Part shown: positions 18,037 through 26,726 of the stretch, in pieces
Numbering within the stretch: the stretch's first letter is position 1
Layout: every line of letters begins with the position of its first letter
NCBI RefSeq assembly: GCF_005222695.1
Contig: NZ_STGG01000011.1
Location: 1 to 64,000 of the forward strand
From: Massilia sp. HP4
Lineage (GTDB): Bacteria > Pseudomonadota > Gammaproteobacteria > Burkholderiales > Burkholderiaceae_D
DNA: 64,000 nt
Direction: 5' to 3'
Notes under the pieces: model-generated
The model's input: only the letters and a program-made list of their open reading frames with translations
Databases searched by the model: none
Told to the model about the DNA's origin: nothing
Translations under genes and position numbers: made by a program

Positions 18037-18417
18037 ATGCAACGCAATACACGTCAAAAATCCGCCATCCTGCATGCAATCGAGCATGCGCAGCGTCCGC
18101 TGTCGCCACAAGAGATCCTGGATGAAGCCAGCCGCGAGGTCAGCCAGCTGGGCATGGCGACCGTCTACCGCAACCTGAAGTCGCTGGTCGACGACGGCGC
18201 GCTCAAGGTCGTGACCCTGCCTGGCGAAGGCGCGCGCTACGAATCGACCAGCGCCGCCGAACACCATCACCACCATTTCCAGTGCACCGCCTGCCAGCGC
18301 GTGTTCGACGTGCACGCCTGCCCCGGCGACATCGAGCACATGGCGCCGAAGGGCTTCAGCGTCGAAAGCCACGAGCTGACCCTGTACGGCCGCTGCGCCG
18401 ACTGTCTCAAGTCCTGA
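18037..18417 (+). CDS. Fur-family metalloregulator, probably Zur
   Basis: 126 residues, shorter than classical Fur. The winged helix (about 1-75) contains RPLSPQEILDEASREV and the recognition helix MATVYRNLKSLVDDGALK. The dimerisation/metal part has EHHHHHFQCTACQRVFDVHAC and a C-terminal CADC pair, giving the structural Cys4 zinc site and a His cluster for sensing. Divergent from a His-rich zinc-receptor gene with two palindromes between them, it is most simply the zinc repressor of this block; an iron Fur cannot be excluded from sequence alone. Weak ribosome site (GAGG about 13 bases upstream). It ends at a strong bidirectional terminator. Confidence 0.88.
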   Translation: MQRNTRQKSAILHAIEHAQRPLSPQEILDEASREVSQLGMATVYRNLKSLVDDGALKVVTLPGEGARYESTSAAEHHHHHFQCTACQRVFDVHACPGDIEHMAPKGFSVESHELTLYGRCADCLKS

Positions 18418-18434
18418 ACCAGGACACAAGAACA

Positions 18435-18467
18435 AAAACGGCCGGCGCGCAAGCGACCGGCCGTTTT
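18435..18467. terminator. Bidirectional terminator between fur-family gene and M20 gene
   Basis: AAAACGGCCGG (18435-18445) pairs with CCGGCCGTTTT (18457-18467) around an 11-base loop. A and T runs flank the stem on opposite sides, so it works for both converging genes. Confidence 0.85.
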
Positions 18468-18483
18468 CTCATGGCTTGCCTGT

Positions 18484-19809
18484 CTATTTACCGAGCACGT
18501 TCAGCACGGCCAGCGTCATGGCCTGGGCGCCGGTCTTGATCGACGGTTCCGGCACCGGCGCGTAGAACGGCGAGTGATTGAAGGCGATCGGCTTGCCGCC
18601 CTCGCGTTCCGCCTCGGCCACCACCTTCGGGTCGTACACGCCGGTGAAGAAGAACATCGACGGCACGCCCTCGTTCGCGTACAGCGAAAAGTCTTCGCTG
18701 GCGGTCATGGCCGGCATGCGCTTGGCCTTCTCAAGCCCGAAGGCTTCCTTGAACACGACCTCGGTCTTGTTTACCAGTTCGGTGCTGTTGACGATGGCCT
18801 GGCCGCCGCCGCCGATCAGCATGTCGGGTTTTGGCGCGCCGGCCATCGCGGCCGAACCTTCGGCCACGCGGCGCACGCCTTCGAGCAGCTTGGCGCGCAC
18901 AGTTGGGCTGTACGAGCGGATGGTGCCGCGCACCTGCACGCTGTCCGGGATGATGTTGCCGACCGTGCCGCCCTGGATCGAACCGACCGTGACGACGCCG
19001 AATTCCTTCGGATCCTTCTCGCGGCTGACGACGGTCTGGACGTCGACCACGAAGCGCGCCGCGATCGCCACCGGATCGATGGTCTTGTCCGGCGCCGAGC
19101 CGTGGCCGCCGCGGCCTTTGAACGTGATCTCGAGCCAGTCCGAGTTGGATGACACCGGGCCGTCGTTGAAGCCCACCGTGCCATGGGCCAGCGGCCAGGA
19201 ATGCAGGGCGAAGGCGTAATCGGGTTTCGGGAAGCGCGTGAACAGGCCGTCGTCCAGCATCGCCTTGGCGCCGGCGACGATTTCCTCGGCCGGCTGGCCG
19301 ATGAAGACCAGGGTGCCCTTCCACTGCGACTTCAGTTCGACCAGGGTGCGGGCGGTGGCGAGCCAGCTGGTCATGTGGACGTCGTGGCCGCAGCTGTGCA
19401 TCACGAAGGTGTCGCGGCCTTCGCTGGTGGCGCGGGCGCGGCTGGCGTACGGCAGGCCGGTACGCTCTTCCATCGGCAGGCCGTCCATGTCGGTGCGCAC
19501 CAGGACCGTCGGGCCGGCGCCGTTTTTCAGCACCGCGACGACGCCGGTCTTGCCGACCTTCTCGGTGACGGTGAAGCCGAGTTTACGCATCTCGGCCGCC
19601 AGCTTGGCGGCGGTGCGCACTTCCTGGAAGGCGATCTCGGGATGGGCGTGCAAGTCCTTATAGATGGTGTCGAGCCACGGGTACATGGCGTCGACCTTGG
19701 CGACGACGTCGTCCTTGAGCGGGGCGGCCTGCTGGGCCTGGGCGGGAACCGTGGCCAGCGCCAGGGACATGCATGCTGCGGCCGCAGCGGCGATACGGGT
19801 AAGGGTCAT
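18484..19809 (-). CDS. M20 family amidohydrolase (exported)
   Basis: 441 residues with a signal peptide ending VPAQAQ. The M20 core carries the metal ligands of the amidohydrolase/carboxypeptidase group: HSCGHDVHM (Cys and His), AEE in FIGQPAEEIVAGAK (catalytic Glu), LHSW in the dimerisation-domain approach and the late SEDF motif (MTASEDFSLY). Relatives cleave N-acyl amino acids such as hippurate or indole-acetyl conjugates. The periplasmic location suggests scavenging of N-acylated amino acids or peptides. Substrate cannot be told from sequence. The next gene upstream on the same strand is an M61 peptidase 30 bases away, so a peptide-degrading operon is plausible. Confidence 0.9.
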   Translation of the reverse strand: MTLTRIAAAAAACMSLALATVPAQAQQAAPLKDDVVAKVDAMYPWLDTIYKDLHAHPEIAFQEVRTAAKLAAEMRKLGFTVTEKVGKTGVVAVLKNGAGPTVLVRTDMDGLPMEERTGLPYASRARATSEGRDTFVMHSCGHDVHMTSWLATARTLVELKSQWKGTLVFIGQPAEEIVAGAKAMLDDGLFTRFPKPDYAFALHSWPLAHGTVGFNDGPVSSNSDWLEITFKGRGGHGSAPDKTIDPVAIAARFVVDVQTVVSREKDPKEFGVVTVGSIQGGTVGNIIPDSVQVRGTIRSYSPTVRAKLLEGVRRVAEGSAAMAGAPKPDMLIGGGGQAIVNSTELVNKTEVVFKEAFGLEKAKRMPAMTASEDFSLYANEGVPSMFFFTGVYDPKVVAEAEREGGKPIAFNHSPFYAPVPEPSIKTGAQAMTLAVLNVLGK

Positions 19810-19839
19810 GGTTCTCTATCGTTGTGGGATGTCTTGGGA

Positions 19840-21666
19840 TTACACCGCGCTCGGGCGCTTGATCGCCGCCGACTTGCGCCCGGCCACGGCCTGCGACAGG
19901 GTGATGCCGGGCACGCGGTCGCCCTGCAGGGTGACGTCGAAGGCCATCAGTTCGTCGCGGCGGAAGGCGTGCACGGTCACGCGGTCGCCGACGCGGTAGC
20001 GCGCCAGCAGGGCGTCGACGTTCGACGGAACGCCATTCACGCGCAGGCCGTCGATCGCGATCACGACGTCGAGCGCCGACAGGCCGGCCAGGTGGGCGGC
20101 GCCACCCTCGTGCACCTGGGTCAGCTTGGCGCCGAGCGGGTCGCGGCCGATGCCGGCGTCCAGCGAGGCCTTGCCGCCCTTGCGCTCGTCGACCAGCTTC
20201 ACGCCCAGCGGCGCATACAGCTTGGCCAGCGGCAGGTCATCGGTGCCGCGCACATGGCGCTCGAACAGACTCTTGAGCTTGAGTCCGCTGACCTCGTCGA
20301 ACAGCGCTTCGACTTCGTGCTCCGTCACGCCGCGGCCCGCGCCGTTGTAGAAATCGCGCCCATAGCGCTCCCACAGCGCCAGCATGATGTCGTCCAGCGA
20401 CTTCGCCCCATTGGTCCTGGCGCGGATGGTCAGGTCGAAGGCCAGCGCGATCAGCGAACCCTTGGTGTAGTAGCTGACGATCGCATTCGGCGAGTTCTCG
20501 TCCTGGCGGTAGTACTTGCTCCAGGCGTCGAAGCTCGAATCGGCCACGCTCTGCTTGAGGCGTCCGCCGCCGCGCAGCACGCCGCCGATGGTCTTGGCCT
20601 GCAGCTTGAGATAGGTGGCTTCGCCGATGATCCCGGCACGCACCAGCATCAGGTCGTCGTAATAGCTGGTGAAGCCTTCGAACAGCCACAGGAGCGGCGT
20701 GTAGTTCTCGGCCTGCAGGTCATAGGGGGCGAACACGGCCGGCTTGATGCGCTTGACGTTCCAGGTGTGGAAATACTCGTGGCTGCACAGGCCCAGGAAA
20801 CGCAGATAGCCTTCGCCCGGCTCGGCCGCCTTGGGAGTGGCAAGGCTGGGCAGGTCGGCGCGCGCGCAGATCAGGGCGGTCGAGGCGCGGTGTTCGAGGC
20901 CGCCATAGCCGTCGCCCACGGCCATGGTCATGAACACGTAGCGCTCGACCGGCGCGCGTTTCGTTCTCGGTTCGAAGAACGCGATCTGGGTCTCGCAGAT
21001 CGCCTTCAGGTCGGCCTGCAGGCGCGCCATGTCGAGGTTGGGCACACGGCCGGTGATCACGATATCGTGCGGAATGCCGTGGGCCTTGAAGGTGGCCAGC
21101 TCGAAGTCGCCCATCTCGACCGGATGGTCGATCAACTCGTCGTAGTTGGCGCAAGCATAGGTGCCGAAGCCGTAGCGCCTGGCGCCTGCCTCCGGCATCG
21201 CGGTGGCCACGCGCCAGACCCTTGCGGCCGGATCGGCGGGGCGCTGGATATCGACCTGGTGGGCGAGCGACTCTTGTCCCACCACGCGCAGGAACACGCT
21301 GGTGCCGTTGAAGAAGCCGTGGGTCTGGTCGAGGTGGGCCGCGCGCACCGACAGGTCCCAGGCGTAGATCTCGTAGTGCAGGGTCAGCGGGGCGCCGGTC
21401 GGCGCGGCGCGCCAGGAGTGTTTATCGAGCTTGGTGAGCGCGACCGCGCGGCCTTCTTCGCCGCTGTCGGCCCGGATGCGCACGATATTGCGCGCGAACT
21501 CGCGGATCATGTAGCTGCCCGGGATCCACGCGGGCAGTGCGAACACCTGGCCGTCGGGATCGGGATTGGCAACCGTGACGGTGACGTTGAACAGGTGAGC
21601 GGCCAGGTCCTTGGGGACGATGGTGTAATGGATGGCGTTCTGCTTTTTCTGCGATGGCTTTTTCAT
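19840..21666 (-). CDS. M61 family metallopeptidase with PDZ domain
   Basis: 608 residues from ATG 21664-21666 (AAGAAG upstream). Longer readings run into a 13-base tandem repeat and are rejected. The N-terminal beta domain has PAWIPGSYMIREFARN, and the thermolysin-like catalytic domain has the GGLEH motif (about 255-259) and zinc-binding HEYFH (296-300), followed by TWNVKRIKP. A PDZ-like domain occupies the last 90 residues (LSALDVVIAIDGLRVNG). The family includes glycyl aminopeptidases and relatives of leukotriene A4 hydrolase. No signal peptide is evident, so it is probably cytoplasmic. Confidence 0.92.
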   Translation of the reverse strand: MKKPSQKKQNAIHYTIVPKDLAAHLFNVTVTVANPDPDGQVFALPAWIPGSYMIREFARNIVRIRADSGEEGRAVALTKLDKHSWRAAPTGAPLTLHYEIYAWDLSVRAAHLDQTHGFFNGTSVFLRVVGQESLAHQVDIQRPADPAARVWRVATAMPEAGARRYGFGTYACANYDELIDHPVEMGDFELATFKAHGIPHDIVITGRVPNLDMARLQADLKAICETQIAFFEPRTKRAPVERYVFMTMAVGDGYGGLEHRASTALICARADLPSLATPKAAEPGEGYLRFLGLCSHEYFHTWNVKRIKPAVFAPYDLQAENYTPLLWLFEGFTSYYDDLMLVRAGIIGEATYLKLQAKTIGGVLRGGGRLKQSVADSSFDAWSKYYRQDENSPNAIVSYYTKGSLIALAFDLTIRARTNGAKSLDDIMLALWERYGRDFYNGAGRGVTEHEVEALFDEVSGLKLKSLFERHVRGTDDLPLAKLYAPLGVKLVDERKGGKASLDAGIGRDPLGAKLTQVHEGGAAHLAGLSALDVVIAIDGLRVNGVPSNVDALLARYRVGDRVTVHAFRRDELMAFDVTLQGDRVPGITLSQAVAGRKSAAIKRPSAV

Positions 21667-21754
21667 GATCTTCTTGAATGGTCTCTCGGGACGCGCCGAA
21701 TGGACATAGTGTAATCCATCGGGCGAAGCAAAACGCGCGCCAGGCGTGATAACC

Positions 21755-21832
21755 GTGGCTGTGAACCGTGGCTGTGAACCGTGGCTGTGAACCGTGGCTG
21801 TGAACCGTGGCTGTGAACCGTGGCTGTGAACC
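21755..21832. repeat. Six tandem copies of a 13-base repeat
   Basis: The unit GTGGCTGTGAACC occurs six times head to tail without error at 21755-21832, preceded by a partial AACC. It fills the gap between the MocA-like gene and the M61 gene, both leftward. The last unit can pair CCGTGG with the following CCACGG (21818-21836) to form a hairpin. A 13-base unit is not a multiple of three, which fits noncoding DNA. Perfect copies suggest recent slippage expansion. Confidence 0.95.
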
Positions 21833-21844
21833 ACGGCTTGCGGC

Positions 21845-22429
21845 CTATACCGGCAGGTCGGACGGGGAATCGATGTCGCGCAGGATGCCGGGGTCGTTCA
21901 CGGCGATCGTGGTGACCGGGCTGCTGGCCAGCAGGCGCCGCGCGCCCTGGTCGCCGTCCAGCGCCAGCAGGTCGTCGCGGTGCTGGGCACCGAAAGCGAC
22001 CGGATTGCCGCGCCGGCCGTCGAACGTCGGCGCGCCGATGGCGGCGCCGTCGTCGATCGCACCAGCCAGCGCATGCAGGGTGGATGGATCGACGAAGGGC
22101 ATGTCGCCCAGCGCCACCAGCCAGCCATGGCCGGGCGGCTGGCCGCCCAGGGAATGGCGGATCGCGTGGGCCAGCGACAGGCCCATGCCGCTGTCGGCTT
22201 CAAGACACACCGTCACTTCGCAGCCGAGTCGGCGCAATACTTCCCCTACCCCGCCGTCCTCCGGCGGCACCACTGCCACCACGCGCGCGAACACGGCCAG
22301 CAGCTTGCCCGCGCTGGCGGCGACCACCAGCTCGCCGCCCGGCAGGCGCTGCAGCAGCTTGTTATGTTGGCCGGCCGGGTCGAAGCGGCGGCCGCGCCCC
22401 GCGGCCAGGAGGATGCCGGTCAGGGCCAT
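21845..22429 (-). CDS. MocA/MobA-like nucleotidyltransferase
   Basis: 194 residues from ATG 22427-22429; the reading to 22459 overlaps the upstream gene. NTP-transferase fold: LLAAGRGRRFDP (nucleotide loop), WLVALGDMPFVDPSTL (metal Asp), and GRRGNPVAFGAQ. This matches molybdenum cofactor cytidylyl- or guanylyltransferases. Those of the MocA group make molybdopterin cytosine dinucleotide for xanthine-oxidase-type enzymes. The start is four bases after the stop of a [2Fe-2S] subunit of that enzyme family, which supports MocA over MobA. The molybdenum-binding subunit that both would serve is not present next to them. Confidence 0.85.
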   Translation of the reverse strand: MALTGILLAAGRGRRFDPAGQHNKLLQRLPGGELVVAASAGKLLAVFARVVAVVPPEDGGVGEVLRRLGCEVTVCLEADSGMGLSLAHAIRHSLGGQPPGHGWLVALGDMPFVDPSTLHALAGAIDDGAAIGAPTFDGRRGNPVAFGAQHRDDLLALDGDQGARRLLASSPVTTIAVNDPGILRDIDSPSDLPV

Positions 22430-22433
22430 GGGT

Positions 22434-22895
22434 TCACGCCTCGAGGGTCGCGGCGGCATCCTTGATGGCCGCGCGGATCCGCTGGTAGGTGCCGCAGCGG
22501 CACAGGTTGCCGCTCATGGCATTGTCGATGTCGGCGTCCTGCGGACGCCGGTTGGTGCGCAGCAGCGCGACGGCGCTCATCACCTGGCCGCCCTGGCAGT
22601 AGCCGCATTGCGGCACGTCGTGGCGCACCCAGGCATCCTGGACCGCCTTGCCGACCGGGTCGGCCGCCATTGCCTCGATGGTGGCGATGCGTCGGCCGGC
22701 GACGGCCGAGATGGGGGTGATGCAGGAGCGGATCGGGTCGCCGTCCAGGTGCACGGTGCAGGCGCCGCACAGGGCCGCGCCGCAGCCGAACTTGGTGCCG
22801 GTCAGGTTCAGGTGGTCGCGCAGCGCCCACAGCACCGGCGTGGCGGGATCGGCCTCGACCTGCAAGTCTCTTCCGTTGATGTTCAATGTAAGCAT
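22434..22895 (-). CDS. [2Fe-2S]-binding small subunit of a xanthine oxidase-family dehydrogenase (IorA-like)
   Basis: 153 residues, full length for isoquinoline/aldehyde oxidoreductase alpha subunits. Plant-ferredoxin cluster: Cys38, Cys43, Cys46, Cys58 in [17 protein letters not shown] and beyond. Second cluster: CGYC (97-100) and CRC (132-134). It relays electrons from a molybdenum-cofactor subunit to a cytochrome or FAD partner. In most operons the 700-800-residue molybdenum subunit follows immediately; here a MocA-like gene follows instead, so the partner is either elsewhere or lost. Confidence 0.92.
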   Translation of the reverse strand: MLTLNINGRDLQVEADPATPVLWALRDHLNLTGTKFGCGAALCGACTVHLDGDPIRSCITPISAVAGRRIATIEAMAADPVGKAVQDAWVRHDVPQCGYCQGGQVMSAVALLRTNRRPQDADIDNAMSGNLCRCGTYQRIRAAIKDAAATLEA

Positions 22896-22924
22896 GCAGG
22901 TCCCCGGCCGAATGCGGCGATCGG

Positions 22925-23659
22925 TTATTTCGCCGCCTTGCCTTCCAGCGAATCGAACTTGGCTTCGAGCGACTTGAGGTCGATCGCGCCCGGGATGCGG
23001 GTGCCGTCGGCAAAGAAGATCGCCGGCGTGCCGGTGATGCGCAGCTTCTGGCCGAGCGCCAGGACCTTGTCGTTCGGCGACTCGCAGGCTGCGGGCGCCG
23101 CCGGCGGCACTTTGCCGTTGATCATCCAGTCATCCCAGGCCTTGTTGCGGTTGGGCGCGCACCAGATGTTCTTCGACTTGGTGAACGAATCCTCGGACAG
23201 GATGTTGTACAGGAAGGTATAGACGGTGACGTTGTCGATGTCCTTGAGCGTGGTCTGGCGCAGGCGCTTGCAGTAGCCGCAGTTCGGGTCCTCGAATACC
23301 GCGATCACGCGCTTGCCGTTGCCCTTGACCTGCTTGAGCGCCATCTCGAGCGGCAAGTCGCTGAACTTGATCTTGTTGATGTCGTCGATGCGTTCGCGGG
23401 TCAGGTTGCGCGAACTCTTGACGTCATACACCTGGCCGATCACCAGGAACTCGCCCTTCTTGTCGGTGTACAGGATGTCGCCCGCGACCCGCACCTCATA
23501 CAGGCCGCCATACGGGGTCTCCTTGACCGACTCGATCTTGGCGCCGCCCAGGTGCGGCTCGAGCGCCTTCTTGATACCTGCTTCGACCGTGTTCTGCGCG
23601 TCGACGCACGACGCGAGCAGCGCTGTCGCCAGCAGGACGGCGAGCTTCATTTTGACCAT
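22925..23659 (-). CDS. dsbC: Thiol:disulfide interchange protein DsbC
   Basis: 244 residues from ATG 23657-23659 (GAGGAAATCAAGC upstream). Signal sequence, then an N-terminal dimerisation domain (to about 80) and a thioredoxin fold with the active site CGYC (127-130) in [12 protein letters not shown] and the cis-Pro loop ITGTPAIFF. DsbC reshuffles wrong disulfides in periplasmic proteins. The signal peptide end LLASC also reads as a lipobox, so the protein could be lipid-anchored rather than soluble. It follows the FAD monooxygenase gene by 11 bases; no dsbD is nearby. Confidence 0.93.
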   Translation of the reverse strand: MVKMKLAVLLATALLASCVDAQNTVEAGIKKALEPHLGGAKIESVKETPYGGLYEVRVAGDILYTDKKGEFLVIGQVYDVKSSRNLTRERIDDINKIKFSDLPLEMALKQVKGNGKRVIAVFEDPNCGYCKRLRQTTLKDIDNVTVYTFLYNILSEDSFTKSKNIWCAPNRNKAWDDWMINGKVPPAAPAACESPNDKVLALGQKLRITGTPAIFFADGTRIPGAIDLKSLEAKFDSLEGKAAK

Positions 23660-23670
23660 GCTTGATTTCC

Positions 23671-24915
23671 TCAGATTGATGACTTGCCCATCGCGTGCGC
23701 CATCAGGCGCCGCTTCACTGCGGGCATTTTATCAAGCAAGTTGAGTCCGATATTGCGGATCACGCGTACGGGCTCCAGATTGGCCCCGAACAGGCGCTCC
23801 AGGCCATCGGTTGCCAGTTGCATCATGAGCACGTCTTCCTTGCGCTTGCGGGCATAGCGCGCCAGCACCCGTTCGTCGCCGATGGCGCGCCGTTCCTCGC
23901 GCTCGCGCACCGTGGCGAGCAGGTCGACCACGTCGCCAAAACCCAGGTTCATGCCATGGCCGGCCAGCGGATGCACGGCGTGGGCGGCGTCGCCTACCAG
24001 CGCCACCCGCGGCGCCACGATCGCATGCGGCTTGACCAGCGCCAGCGGCACCGCCGCCACGGCCTCGGGTTGCAGGGGACGCAGGGCGCCCAGCTTGGCG
24101 TCGGCATATTCGCCGAGCCGGATCGCGAGCTCGCCCAGCGATTCGTCCATCAGGGTGTCGGCCAGGGTCTCGGGCGCCGACCACACCAGCGAGACGCGGT
24201 TGCCCGGCAGCGGCAGCAGGGCGATGATGCCGTCCGCGCAGGTGAACCACTGGTGGGCCACGCCATGGTGCGGCTTGTCGCAGGCGAAATTGGTGACGAT
24301 GGCGCGCTGGTGGTACATCCGGTAATCGACGCCGATATCGCATTGTCCGCGCACCCAGGATTCGCGGCCGTCGGCGCCGACCAGCAGCGCGCATTCGATG
24401 CGGCGGCCGTCTTCCAGGCGCAGCGCGGCGCCCTCGGCGCTGCAGGCGAGTTCGCAGGCGCGGCCCTCGATGCGCTGCACATTGTGGGCAAACTTGAGCG
24501 CGGCATCCAGCGCCCCATTGAGGTTGTGGTCTTCGACGATCCAGGCCAGGGTGCCGACCCGGGCGCCGAAGGCGTCGAAGCCGAGGCTGCCGCCGTCCTG
24601 GCCGTCGCCGCGCACGTCCATCGCATCGACCGCGGCGACGCGCGCCAGGTCGAGGGCGCCCCAGACCTTGAGCGAGGCCAGCAGGTCGTGGGCAGTATGG
24701 TTGAGCGCATACACCCGCACATCCCACGGTCGCTCGGCGGCCGAGGCGGTGGACGCCGACGACGCCTGCGCCTCGGCCCCGGGACGCGCGGGCGGCGCCA
24801 GCAGGGTCACGCTATGCCCGGCCTGGGCAAAGCCGAGGGCGGTGGTCTTGGCGATGGCGCCATTGCCGACGATGCAAACATCGGTCCGGGTAGTGGAGGT
24901 CGTGGGCGTGGTCAT
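23671..24915 (-). CDS. UbiH/COQ6-type FAD-dependent monooxygenase
   Basis: About 414 residues from ATG 24913-24915 (an ATG at 24924 is an alternative). The FAD Rossmann motif VCIVGNGAIAKTTALGFAQAG, a central segment where the family's DG motif is expected (VGADGRESWVRG), and the second FAD motif ALVGDAAHAVHPLAGHGMNLGFGD are present. Relatives hydroxylate the ubiquinone ring. Which ring position is not readable. A TATAAT reading leftward (24923-24928) overlaps the first ATG, so if it is the -10 box the message starts near 24916 and would have no leader. The next gene, dsbC, begins 11 bases after its end. Confidence 0.88.
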   Translation of the reverse strand: MTTPTTSTTRTDVCIVGNGAIAKTTALGFAQAGHSVTLLAPPARPGAEAQASSASTASAAERPWDVRVYALNHTAHDLLASLKVWGALDLARVAAVDAMDVRGDGQDGGSLGFDAFGARVGTLAWIVEDHNLNGALDAALKFAHNVQRIEGRACELACSAEGAALRLEDGRRIECALLVGADGRESWVRGQCDIGVDYRMYHQRAIVTNFACDKPHHGVAHQWFTCADGIIALLPLPGNRVSLVWSAPETLADTLMDESLGELAIRLGEYADAKLGALRPLQPEAVAAVPLALVKPHAIVAPRVALVGDAAHAVHPLAGHGMNLGFGDVVDLLATVREREERRAIGDERVLARYARKRKEDVLMMQLATDGLERLFGANLEPVRVIRNIGLNLLDKMPAVKRRLMAHAMGKSSI

Positions 24916-25016
24916 GGCGTTCATTATAGCGATATGCCAATGCCGCACGTCGGGTGGAAGGCTGGGCGGTCCACCGGGCGCGGTGGGCGCGCCATCCACC
25001 CCACGCCAACAAGTAC

Positions 25017-25045
25017 TTGCGCAACTGAAAATCGCTGGCTATAAT
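25017..25045 (+). promoter_or_regulatory. tRNA-Phe promoter, copy 1
   Basis: TTGCGC (25017-25022) and TATAAT (25040-25045) with a 17-base spacer, 12 bases before the tRNA. A strong sigma-70 match. Confidence 0.8.
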
Positions 25046-25057
25046 CATGCCTCTCTT

Positions 25058-25133
25058 GGCCTGGTAGCTCAGTTGGTAGAGCAGAGGATTGAAAATCCTT
25101 GTGTCGGTGGTTCGATTCCGCCCCGGGCCACCA
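25058..25133 (+). tRNA. tRNA-Phe (GAA), copy 1
   Basis: A 76-base cloverleaf. Acceptor GGCCTGG pairs with CCGGGCC (one G-T), D arm with AGCTCAGTTGGTAGAGC, anticodon loop TTGAAAA giving anticodon GAA, T arm GGTTCGATTCC, encoded CCA at the end. It is identical to the tRNA at 44718-44793. It is single, with its own promoter and terminator. Confidence 0.97.
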
Positions 25134-25141
25134 AGATTCAG

Positions 25142-25168
25142 AAAACGCCACCTTTGGGTGGCGTTTTT
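25142..25168 (+). terminator. tRNA-Phe terminator, copy 1
   Basis: AAAACGCCACC (25142-25152), a TTTG loop, GGTGGCG and a run of five T. The stem-loop overlaps the leader of the next gene (ribosome site GAGG at about 25175), so yjdM needs its own promoter or read-through. Confidence 0.85.
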
Positions 25169-25185
25169 GCATTCCGAGGCCCGCC

Positions 25186-25530
25186 ATGCACACTCTCCCG
25201 CCCTGCCCCCAATGCCAATCGGCCTATACCTACGAAGACGGTACCGGCCAGTATGTCTGCCCGGAATGCGCCCATGAATGGCCGGTCCAGGCTGCCGCTG
25301 CCGCTGCCGACGGCCCACGCGTCTACAAAGATGCTTCTGGCAACATCCTCCAGGATGGCGACACCGTCACCGTGATCAAGGACCTGAAACCGAAGGGGTC
25401 GGGCGGCGTGATCAAGCAAGGCACCAAGGTCAAGAATATCCGCCTGGTCGATGCCGACCACGACATCGACTGCAAGATCGACGGCTTTGGCGCCATGAGC
25501 CTGAAGACGGAGTTCGTGCGCAAGGTGTAA
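25186..25530 (+). CDS. yjdM: YjdM/PhnA-like zinc-ribbon protein
   Basis: 114 residues from ATG 25186 with GAGG upstream. The N-terminal zinc ribbon has CPQC and CPEC (TLPPCPQC and [10 protein letters not shown]), and the C-terminal SH3-like domain has [23 protein letters not shown] and a final KTEFVRKV. Earlier called PhnA (alkylphosphonate utilisation) but not a phosphonatase by known biochemistry; the family's role is unsettled. It lies directly after the tRNA terminator. Larger frames that start upstream translate the tRNA gene and are rejected. Confidence 0.93.
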   Translation: MHTLPPCPQCQSAYTYEDGTGQYVCPECAHEWPVQAAAAAADGPRVYKDASGNILQDGDTVTVIKDLKPKGSGGVIKQGTKVKNIRLVDADHDIDCKIDGFGAMSLKTEFVRKV

Positions 25531-25666
25531 ACACCTTCGCGCGCGATTCCTGCGCATTCGCCGCCAGTCTTGCCGCATGCCGCGCCTTCCCGCGGCGCCT
25601 GCCACCGCGCACGCGCGCCCTCGCCCAGCGCGGCGCGCTTGCCGCCTGGTGCAACACGCCTGCCGA

Positions 25667-26542
25667 CTAATGCAACACGCCTGCCTCCTCGCGGGTGAGC
25701 ACGATCTCGAGGTATTCGGCCGGCGCCACCATCGAATCGGGCCCGGCCGTATTGAAACGGTCGATCAGCGCCAGCAGGTCTTGTTCGAGCGCATCTGCCG
25801 CTGTCGGGGCAAGGGCGGCGAAGGCACGGTTCAGCGGCCCGTAGTAATCGCGGAACACATGCACCCAGTGCGTGGGCGATGCGTAGCGGAAGTTGAACAT
25901 CTTGCGCGTGATACGTGCCTGGAGCCCGTCGGCGCCGAACAGCTGGCGCACATGGTCTTCATTTCCCCACAATAGCGGCGACGCCAGCCCGGCCGGCGGC
26001 GGTATGTGCTTGCCCACGGCCTTGAACAACTGGCCGATGAAGCCTTCGGGCGTCCAGTTCGCCATGCCGATGCGGCCGCCCGGCCGCACCACGCGCCGCA
26101 TCTCGGCGGCGGCGCGCGCCTGGTCGGGCGCGAACATGATCCCGAAGGTGGACAGGGCCACGTCGAAGCTGGCGTCCGGGAATGGCAGCGCCTCGGCGTC
26201 GGCTTCGCGGAAGTCGACCGCCAGGCCTTCGGCGGCGGCGCGCGCCCGGCCTTTCTCGAGCAGCGCCGGCACGTAGTCGGTGGAAGTGACGCGGGCGAAG
26301 CGGCGCGCCGCGGCCAGCGTCGCATTGCCGTTGCCGGCGGCGACGTCGATGACGCGCTCGCCGGCGCGCACGTCGGTGGCTTCGGCCAGCAGTTCGCCGA
26401 CGATTTGCAGGGTGACGCCGACGACGGCGAAGTCGCCGCTGGCCCAGGTGGCCTGCTGGCGCTGCTTGATCGCGGCGAGGTCGGGGCCGGGAGCGTTGGG
26501 ATTCGCCTGGGGCGACGGTGAGGGCTGGGCTGGCTGGGTCAT
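25667..26542 (-). CDS. Class I SAM-dependent methyltransferase
   Basis: 291 residues. SAM-binding motif I is VIDVAAGNGNATLAAAR, with motif II and III equivalents LPFPDASFDVALSTFG and RMRRVVRPGGRIG-type (AEMRRVVRPGGRIGMANW). The fold is the UbiE/ArsM-like (Methyltransf_11/25) type; the small-molecule substrate is unknown. The first 25 residues are polar and repetitive (MTQPAQPSPSPQANPN), possibly disordered, so a later start is conceivable. About 135 bases to yjdM hold no gene. It is divergent from the TPR protein. Confidence 0.85.
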   Translation of the reverse strand: MTQPAQPSPSPQANPNAPGPDLAAIKQRQQATWASGDFAVVGVTLQIVGELLAEATDVRAGERVIDVAAGNGNATLAAARRFARVTSTDYVPALLEKGRARAAAEGLAVDFREADAEALPFPDASFDVALSTFGIMFAPDQARAAAEMRRVVRPGGRIGMANWTPEGFIGQLFKAVGKHIPPPAGLASPLLWGNEDHVRQLFGADGLQARITRKMFNFRYASPTHWVHVFRDYYGPLNRAFAALAPTAADALEQDLLALIDRFNTAGPDSMVAPAEYLEIVLTREEAGVLH

Positions 26543-26726
26543 GATGAATCTCCTTCGGCGAAAGTGCGCCTGAAATGGTATTCTCGATATGACAGGCGTC
26601 GCCCCCCGGTTGTTCGGCGCCGAACCTTGTGCTTTCTCAATCCTTCAACGGGAAATCGGCCGGACGATTCGACTCCAATAACCAGGCAGACACCGCACAC
26701 CGCGTCGCCCAAGGGGGGGGAAAGTC

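Noticed and set aside
21667..21834. N-terminal extension of the M61 peptidase through the 13-base repeats (VHSHGSQPRFTAT repeats)
   Set aside because: A 13-base unit shifts frame each copy, and the family start with a ribosome site lies at 21666.
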